NCBI GenBank assembly: GCA_017470525.1
Contig: JAFUYM010000025.1
Coordinates: forward strand, 1 to 64,000
DNA from: Bacteroidaceae bacterium
GTDB taxonomy: Bacteria > Bacteroidota > Bacteroidia > Bacteroidales > Bacteroidaceae
Direction of reading: 5' to 3'
DNA length: 64,000 nucleotides
How positions within the stretch are numbered: the first letter of the stretch is position 1; the number at the start of each line of letters is the position of its first letter. This document shows, piece by piece, positions 58,248-64,000 of this stretch. The notes below the pieces were generated by a model that saw nothing but the letters and a program-made list of their open reading frames with translations, ran no database searches and was not told where the DNA came from. The position numbers were made by a program, and so were the translations under genes.

Positions 58248-60635
58248 ATGAAGAAAAACATCTCTTTTCTCATTTCTGCCATCTCCCTTCTCTGTATGCC
58301 AGTCGGCACACACGCGCAGAAAGTTGAGTTCTACACACCCAACACCGTCCGTATTGTGAAAGACAACGGACAGCCTGTGGAGAAAAAGTCGCTTGTGGTC
58401 ATTGCCTCGCCCGAAAAGGTGAAGGTGAGCCAAACCAAGCAAGGCGCTGCCACCATCTACAAATCCTCCGCCCTCACCGTCAAGGTCGAGAATGGCAAGG
58501 TGTCCTTCTCCGACGCGAAAGGCAACCTCCTGACCAGCGAAGGCGAGAGCACCTTCACTCCCATCACGAAAGGTCCTGACACAGGAGCCTTCCGCGTGAA
58601 GCAAACCTTCTCTGTCACAGCCGACGAAGGCATCTACGGCATCGGGCTTCTCCAGAACGGCAAGATGAGCCAGCGCGGAGAGAACCGCCGCATGGAACAG
58701 AGCAACCTCGAAGACTTTGCCCATTTCTATCAGACCATCAAGGGCTACGGCATCTATTGGGACAACTACTCCCCCACCCATCTCGCCACCCCTGCCGAAA
58801 GACAGGCAGGCGCGGTTGAACTCGAGTCGGAAGTAGGCAAACTTATCGACTACTACTTCATCTACGGCGGCGATGCCGACGGCGTCATCGCCGAAATGCG
58901 CCACCTCTCAGGCTCCGTGCCCATGTTCCCCCTCTGGACGTATGGATTCCATCAGTCACGCGAACGCTACAAGTCACAGAACGAACTGCTGGAGGTGGTG
59001 CACAAGTACCGCGACCTCAAGATACCTTTCGACGGCATCATTCAGGACTGGCAGTACTGGGGCAGCAACTACAATTGGAACGCCATGGAGTTCATCAACC
59101 CCGAATTTGACCGCGCACAAGACATGATTGACGAAGTGCACCGCCAGAATGCCCACATGAGCATCTCCATCTGGGCATCGTTCGGTCCCGAGACCAAAGC
59201 CTTCAAGGAACTCAAGCCCAAGGGTCTCATGCTCGACTTCGACACATGGCCCCAGAGCGGACTCTCCCAATGGCCCCCACGCAAGGACTACCCCAGCGGT
59301 GTGCGTTGCTACGACGTCTATAGCAAAGAAGCCCGCGATGTCTATTGGAAAAACCTCTCCCGACTGCACAAGATGGGCATCGATGCCTGGTGGATGGACT
59401 CCACCGACCCCGACCAGATGGACCTGACCGAAGAGCAGCGCGACCAGCCCACCTCGATGGGTTCTTACCGCAGTGTGCGCAATGCCTTCCCCCTCATGAC
59501 CGTAGGCGGAGTGTATGACAACCAACGTGCCGTAGATGAGTCGAAGCGCGTCTTCATCCTCACACGCTCCTACTTTGCAGGCCAGCAGCGTTATGGCGCC
59601 AACACCTGGAGCGGCGACATCGGCTCCTCATGGGACTCCTTCCGCAAGCAGGTGCCCATCTGCCTCAACTACACGCTCACAGCCAACCCCAACGTCAATG
59701 CTGACATCGGTGGTTTCTTCGCAGGTTCTTACAGCACACAGGGACACAACTCAGCCACCCGCAATCCACAATACCAGGAACTCTACGTGCGCTGGATGCA
59801 GTTCGGTGCCTTCACACCCATGATGCGCAGCCACGGAGCCGATGTGTATCGCGAAATCTACTACTACGGCAAGCAGGGCGAACCCGTCTATGATGCCCTC
59901 GTCGATGCCATCCGTCTCCGTTACCGCTTCCTGCCCTACATCTACAGCCAGTCATGGCAGGTGACCAAAAACAATGACTCCTTCATGCGCGCCCTTTTCA
60001 TGGACTTCAAGGCTGACAAGCAGACCTGGAACAACAACCGCGAATTCCTCTTCGGACACAACGTGCTCGTATGCCCCGTCATCGACCCGCTCTACACACA
60101 AGAGAAGATTGTCCGCACCGACCCCATGTCAGGCTGGGACAAGCAGGACTTGAAGCGCGAGACCTACGCGCCAGTGGATTGGAATGCCCCCAAGACCTTC
60201 GGCGTCTATCTGCCAGCAGGAGCACAGTGGTATGACTATTGGACCAACACCCGACTCAACGGTGGTCAGACCCTCCAAGCCGCAGCACCGCTCAACCACG
60301 CACCACTTTACATCAAGGCAGGCTCCATTCTGCCCCTTGGTCCAGCCGTGCAGTATGCCAACGAAAACAAGTTCGACAACCTCGACCTCGTCGTCTATCC
60401 CGGTGCCGATGCCACCTTCACCCTCTACGAAGACGAAGGCGATAACTACAACTACGAGAAAGGCGCATACAGCACCATCCTCCTCACATGGAACGACCGC
60501 AGCAAGACCCTCACCATCGGCAAGCGCACAGGCTCGTTCGACGGCATGCTGACCACCCGCACCTTCCATGTCAAAATCGTCGGCGGCACAGAAAAGACCG
60601 TCACCTACAACGGAAAGGCAATGACGGTGAAATAA
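58248..60635 (+). CDS. GH31 alpha-glycosidase, probably alpha-xylosidase type
   Basis: 795 residues with signal peptide (ending GTHAQK). An N-terminal beta-domain is followed by the TIM barrel: FDGIIQDWQYWGSNYNW near 262, IDAWWMDSTDPDQ near 382 (nucleophile Asp), SGDIGSSWDSFRKQ near 463 (acid/base Asp) and QFGAFTPMMRSHGAD near 523. A C-terminal DUF5110-like domain (ADATFTLYEDEGDNYNYEKG) completes it. WMDSTDPD and the overall form resemble bacterial alpha-xylosidases, but alpha-glucosidase activity is possible. It is monocistronic, with repeats and promoter before it and a terminator after it. Confidence 0.92.
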   Translation: MKKNISFLISAISLLCMPVGTHAQKVEFYTPNTVRIVKDNGQPVEKKSLVVIASPEKVKVSQTKQGAATIYKSSALTVKVENGKVSFSDAKGNLLTSEGESTFTPITKGPDTGAFRVKQTFSVTADEGIYGIGLLQNGKMSQRGENRRMEQSNLEDFAHFYQTIKGYGIYWDNYSPTHLATPAERQAGAVELESEVGKLIDYYFIYGGDADGVIAEMRHLSGSVPMFPLWTYGFHQSRERYKSQNELLEVVHKYRDLKIPFDGIIQDWQYWGSNYNWNAMEFINPEFDRAQDMIDEVHRQNAHMSISIWASFGPETKAFKELKPKGLMLDFDTWPQSGLSQWPPRKDYPSGVRCYDVYSKEARDVYWKNLSRLHKMGIDAWWMDSTDPDQMDLTEEQRDQPTSMGSYRSVRNAFPLMTVGGVYDNQRAVDESKRVFILTRSYFAGQQRYGANTWSGDIGSSWDSFRKQVPICLNYTLTANPNVNADIGGFFAGSYSTQGHNSATRNPQYQELYVRWMQFGAFTPMMRSHGADVYREIYYYGKQGEPVYDALVDAIRLRYRFLPYIYSQSWQVTKNNDSFMRALFMDFKADKQTWNNNREFLFGHNVLVCPVIDPLYTQEKIVRTDPMSGWDKQDLKRETYAPVDWNAPKTFGVYLPAGAQWYDYWTNTRLNGGQTLQAAAPLNHAPLYIKAGSILPLGPAVQYANENKFDNLDLVVYPGADATFTLYEDEGDNYNYEKGAYSTILLTWNDRSKTLTIGKRTGSFDGMLTTRTFHVKIVGGTEKTVTYNGKAMTVK

Positions 60636-60668
60636 CCCTTCGCCATTTCCTGCCACTCCAACCATACC

Positions 60669-60705
60669 ATCCGCGAAACCGTAACAAGTTTCGCGGATCT
60701 TTTTG
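60669..60705 (+). terminator. Terminator of the GH31 gene
   Basis: A perfect 11-bp stem (60669-60679 with 60688-60698), 8-nt loop, then CTTTTTG. Confidence 0.85.
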
Positions 60706-60783
60706 TATCCTTGTGCCTCAGTTCCTATTCATGCCATCACTCTTATGTACCTCTTCATGTCGTCACCCGTAGCCTCTTCCAAC

Positions 60784-60911
60784 TTTGGCTTGATAACACT
60801 AAAATATTTGGCTTGAATATACATTTTGATTTGGCTTGATTATAACTTTGTGTATTCAAGCCAAATTGAAAGTTGTATTCAAGCCAAATCTGATTGGATA
60901 GTCAGGCTAAA
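60784..60911. repeat. Five to six unit 23-bp-period array with inverted units
   Basis: Units start at 60784, 60807 and 60830 (TTTGGCTTGA plus three bases) and at 60853 and 60876 (TATTCAAGCCAAA, the exact reverse complement of unit 2). A weaker sixth unit (10 of 13 matches) starts at 60899. All steps are exactly 23 bp, including across the change of orientation. It lies in the 487-bp gap 60636-61122. The rest of that gap holds the GH31 terminator, a promoter and no gene that I can see. Confidence 0.92.
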
Positions 60912-61067
60912 TATAAAGGAGTATACGAGTAACTGATTCAACAGGTGGCGGATGGAAGACAGAAGAAGCAACAGGCATGAAGAGGCTAGAAACCTGTTGC
61001 TTGTCCTTTTTGAGAGGACAAACGATGTGTTGATTTGTCTGAAATGACATGTTTTTCCGTCTTTTCT

Positions 61068-61098
61068 TTTGCATTACGGAGAGAATTATTTATCTTTG
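61068..61098 (+). promoter_or_regulatory. Promoter TTTG-N19-TATCTTTG
   Basis: -33 TTTG at 61068-61071 and -7 TATCTTTG at 61091-61098, 24 bp before the solute-binding lipoprotein ATG. It rules out an upstream in-frame start. Confidence 0.8.
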
Positions 61099-61122
61099 CA
61101 AAATATAACTAAGATAAAAACA

Positions 61123-61947
61123 ATGAGACAGACAAAACTATGGGTGATCACCGCCATCCTCACCATTTGCGGAATGATGGCGTTCGCATCATGCACGGCG
61201 AACGACCCAAATCCATCGGAACAGCAGCCCACCATACAGCGTATTGTTGAGCGTGGAAAGTTGATGGTTGGAACCACAGGCGACTACCGACCACTGTCGT
61301 ACAGAGAGGCTGATGGCAACTACTGGGGCTTCGGCATTGAGATGGCAGAGAAGATGGCAGAGCGTATTGGGGTTGGTATCGAATACGTGCAGACCTCGTG
61401 GCCCACGTTGACAGCAGACGTGTTGGCAGAGCCACAGACCTTTGACTTCGCCATTGGGGGCATCACCATCACAGATGCCCGAAAGGAAACGATGCTGATG
61501 AGCGACGGCTATCTATGCAACGGCAAGACCATCCTCTGCCGCGCCGACGAGGCCGACCGCTATCAGTCGTTGGCTGACATCGACCAGCCCGAAGTGCGCG
61601 TGATGGTGAATCCCGGCGGTCTGAACGAGAAGTTCGCCAACGAGAACCTGACCCACGCACAGATCATCGTTCACCAGAAGAACGAGGAGATTCCCTCGCA
61701 GGTGGCTGAGGGCAACGCCGACGTGATGATAACGGAAATCACCGAAGCCCCGTGGTATGTGCAGAACGACGCGCGCCTCGCCGCCCCACTGCTGAACGCT
61801 CCCTTCACCTACGGCGAAATCGGTGTGCTGATGTGCAAGGGGCAAGACGACCTGCTCGCCCTCGTCAACAGCGTCATCGCCCAGATGAAGGCAGACGGCT
61901 CACTGCGCCAACTCCACGAGAAATACGGGCTGGTGTATGGGTACTAA
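61123..61947 (+). CDS. Family 3 solute-binding lipoprotein (PheC/cyclohexadienyl-dehydratase-like fold)
   Basis: 274 residues. Lipobox AFASCTAN (Cys near 25). It has the SBP_bac_3 pattern: VERGKLMVGTTGDYRPLSY near 48, GFGIEMAEKMAERIGV, FDFAIGGITITDARKETMLMSDGY near 125, and a C-terminal helix ending LRQLHEKYGLVYGY. These proteins bind small polar molecules in the periplasm; a branch works as cyclohexadienyl or arogenate dehydratase. No ABC permease genes are next to it, so transport is not assured. Its signal peptide closely resembles that of the next gene. Confidence 0.82.
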   Translation: MRQTKLWVITAILTICGMMAFASCTANDPNPSEQQPTIQRIVERGKLMVGTTGDYRPLSYREADGNYWGFGIEMAEKMAERIGVGIEYVQTSWPTLTADVLAEPQTFDFAIGGITITDARKETMLMSDGYLCNGKTILCRADEADRYQSLADIDQPEVRVMVNPGGLNEKFANENLTHAQIIVHQKNEEIPSQVAEGNADVMITEITEAPWYVQNDARLAAPLLNAPFTYGEIGVLMCKGQDDLLALVNSVIAQMKADGSLRQLHEKYGLVYGY

Positions 61948-61993
61948 ATAGTATCAATGGATAAAGCAGTTATAATCAAATTAAAACAGAATA

Positions 61994-64000
61994 ATGAAAC
62001 AGACAATACTATGGGTGCTCGCCGCCATCCTGACACTCAGCGGCGCAATGAGTGCTGTGGCGCAGACCTCGGACGGGGCTGCCTACACAATTACGAGAAT
62101 CTCCAACCCCGACTGCGGGGAGCGGCAGCCCGATGGTCTCGTGCCAGGCGGCGACCGTGAGAACAGTTATGCCTGGCGCATGGCCCTGCGCGGTGACGAG
62201 ATTTACATTGCCACGGCACGCAACATTGCCAGCGTACTGGTGAACATGTATGGTGCAAGGATGACCAGCGACCATCTGACGATGGATGACTTCTGGGCAC
62301 TGATTGACGCGGTGGACAACGGCGACATCCTGCGCAATGATGCCAACGAGGGGGCTAACATCATCAGTTACAACCGCACGACGGGCGAGTTCCGCGTGGT
62401 GTACACCGCTGAGAACGGCATCTATTTCCGCTCGGCAGTCACCTTCGGCGATAATGTCTATTTCGGCTCGTACAGTGCCAATCCCGATGCCGAGCAATAC
62501 ATCCTGAGGCTCGACAGCGAGGGCGAGTTCACGAAGGTGTTCACCACCCACGGTTCGGTGTCGATGAGAGCCAACTGCGTCTACGACGACCACCTGTTCT
62601 TCGCCGGTGTGGAGGAAAGGGAACTGACCATCGAGGAGATGCTGGAGATGCTCTTCTCGGGCAAAGGCACACCGACCTACATGGCCGTGCTGCGCAAGTC
62701 GGTCGATGATGACACGGTGTGGGAGCGCGTTGCCGACTACCGCGACTTCGGCGACCTGCCTTACGACAATATCATGTCTTCATGGGCAGGCAGTCCAATC
62801 TGGGAACTGGCGTCACACGCCGGATATATCTATGCCACCGCACCGAGCACGGCGGGCTTCGTCATCTGGCGCGGCCATCCTGCCGCCGACGGCGAACAAG
62901 CCAACGACTACGGATGGCATTGGGAAGAGGTGGCAGGACTGAACAACGGCATCAACAACCCCGGCCTGAGCAGCGTCGCGGGTGGCGAACCCAGCACCAT
63001 GCGCTCGCTGATAGGCTCCGTATTTGAATACCAGGGCAGGCTCTATGCCTACAATTTCGACCATTCCTTCGGTGGCGAGGCAGCGGCTTTCGCCGGCATC
63101 ATGCAGAAACTTGGCGGGCAGAACGTGAAGGCAAACGACTATCTGGAATACATCTACAACACGCTGCACAACCCGCAGAAGATATGGAGGCTGGACGACG
63201 AGACCGGACGCTTTGAGGAGTGCACGGAGTTCACACGGCTCATGGAGGGCACCACCAATGAGTACGTCTGGCGCATGGGCGAATACGACGGACAACTGTA
63301 CATCGCCACCATGGATGCAGGCATCTTCTATGGTTACCTGACGCAACTCACCAACGGCAGCCTCATCAACATGAGTGCCGAAGAACTGCAGACGAAGGTG
63401 CAGTATATTGCCAACGCCATCAGCATCCTTGCAAGGGTGAAGGCAAACAACACCAAGGATGAACTGCAAACGAAATTAGAGACGCTGAAAGGTCTGCTCG
63501 CCATCCTACAACCAGGAGACGGGGAATCCGAGGCAGAACTTGCAGAGAAGATTGGCACGCTCGTGGAAACCGCGAAATTACTCATTCAGGCCAAACTTGA
63601 TGCCATGGACGGCGAAACGCTGCTTGACAAACTGCTCATAGAGGCACTGACGAAAGCGAAGGAGCACATCGAGGACCTTGCCGACAGAATTGACGTGGAG
63701 GGGGTCAAGAAATACCTCTACATCAACAACATCGTGAAAAACAGCGAATGGGGCTTCGACCTCTACCGCACCACTGACGGGGAAACCTTCGAGACCATCA
63801 CCACCAGCGGCATGGGCGACAAGTACAACTACGGCTGTCCTTCGTTTCTCGCCACTGACGAGGGTCTCTATTTCGGCACTTGCAATCCGTTCTACGGAGC
63901 ACAACTCTACCTTCTCACCAACAATCAGCATGCTAGCAAGGTCGTTACCAGCATTGACAGCCTAGCCGCAAGACGTGACCTTGACAACTGTTATTATACC
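61994..64000 (+). CDS. Secreted propeller-like protein, 3' end beyond the window
   Basis: The frame is open from ATG 61994 to the last base (669 codons, no stop), so the gene is partial. The signal peptide is MKQTILWVLAAILTLSGAMS, ending AVAQ. The chain has repeated blade-like pieces with aromatic/Gly turns (GDEIYIATARNIASVL, FGDNVYFGSYSANPD, HAGYIYATAPSTAGFVIW, EYDGQLYIATMDAGIFYG, TDEGLYFGTCNPFYGAQLYLL), which suggests a beta-propeller. A helical segment of about 110 residues (EELQTKVQYIANAISILARV ... ALTKAKEHIEDLADRI) is inserted between blades. The family was not recognised. It follows the solute-binding lipoprotein by 46 bp and is probably co-transcribed. Confidence 0.75.
   Translation, partial: MKQTILWVLAAILTLSGAMSAVAQTSDGAAYTITRISNPDCGERQPDGLVPGGDRENSYAWRMALRGDEIYIATARNIASVLVNMYGARMTSDHLTMDDFWALIDAVDNGDILRNDANEGANIISYNRTTGEFRVVYTAENGIYFRSAVTFGDNVYFGSYSANPDAEQYILRLDSEGEFTKVFTTHGSVSMRANCVYDDHLFFAGVEERELTIEEMLEMLFSGKGTPTYMAVLRKSVDDDTVWERVADYRDFGDLPYDNIMSSWAGSPIWELASHAGYIYATAPSTAGFVIWRGHPAADGEQANDYGWHWEEVAGLNNGINNPGLSSVAGGEPSTMRSLIGSVFEYQGRLYAYNFDHSFGGEAAAFAGIMQKLGGQNVKANDYLEYIYNTLHNPQKIWRLDDETGRFEECTEFTRLMEGTTNEYVWRMGEYDGQLYIATMDAGIFYGYLTQLTNGSLINMSAEELQTKVQYIANAISILARVKANNTKDELQTKLETLKGLLAILQPGDGESEAELAEKIGTLVETAKLLIQAKLDAMDGETLLDKLLIEALTKAKEHIEDLADRIDVEGVKKYLYINNIVKNSEWGFDLYRTTDGETFETITTSGMGDKYNYGCPSFLATDEGLYFGTCNPFYGAQLYLLTNNQHASKVVTSIDSLAARRDLDNCYYT

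Noticed and set aside
61123-61947. ABC amino-acid importer operon
   Set aside because: Only the binding protein is present; no permease or ATPase gene adjoins it.

Overview
The window looks like chromosomal DNA of a gut or rumen Bacteroidales, most likely a Prevotella/Segatella-type organism. The evidence is the repeated Bacteroidota -7 promoter box TAnnTTTG in front of most transcription units, SusC/SusD outer-membrane proteins, glycosidases ending in a short 'YDL.GR...NGKK' type IX-style tail, and AraC-type regulators fused to periplasmic sensors. No rRNA, tRNA, transposase, CRISPR array or phage gene was seen.

Layout. 0.2-10.6 kb is mainly housekeeping: an outer-membrane barrel protein, an SLC13-type permease, a double SGNH esterase with a Nudix hydrolase, queA, birA, a sensor kinase, a shortened methyltransferase-like protein, an ATP:cobalamin adenosyltransferase and a small acidic protein. 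11-17.4 kb has a GH43 lipoprotein, a nucleosidase, a large ABCG-like exporter and a lipoprotein. 17.5-21.2 kb has a PurF paralogue that lacks the glutaminase cysteine, then an ATPase plus DUF4435/TOPRIM pair whose ATPase gene sits between two inverted-repeat elements. 21.2-25.7 kb has a GH51 arabinofuranosidase and a lyase/beta-helix fusion, both pectin or arabinan related.

25.9-40.9 kb is a fructan utilisation locus. From one promoter it runs SusC, SusD, DUF4960 surface glycan-binding protein, LamG-GH32, DUF1573, GH32, fructokinase and terminator. Upstream are a membrane-spanning fructose-type sensor/AraC regulator and an MFS sugar permease. The order closely follows the known Bacteroides levan locus, but the regulator has no kinase or receiver domain.

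41.2-60.6 kb is a second carbohydrate region without SusC/D: an ECF sigma factor with GH88 and GH43; a propeller-TM-AraC regulator with a large alginate-lyase-type enzyme; a paralogous propeller-TM protein that has no output domain; serB; a clan-A (GH30-like) multidomain glycosidase; another propeller-TM-AraC regulator; and a GH31 enzyme. The last part holds a solute-binding lipoprotein and a secreted protein that runs off the window end.

Two themes stand out. First, all three sensor-regulators that have an output skip phosphorelay: periplasmic sensor, one TM helix, then AraC HTH. Each lies beside its own set of short repeated DNA sites. Second, intergenic DNA carries arrays of short, partly palindromic units on a strict 22-23 bp period (1.0, 10.8, 47.3, 58.1 and 60.8 kb). 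In two arrays individual units are inverted in place without changing the phase. Separate 7-8 bp tandem tracts and a 135-bp palindromic insertion have entered coding regions in frame.
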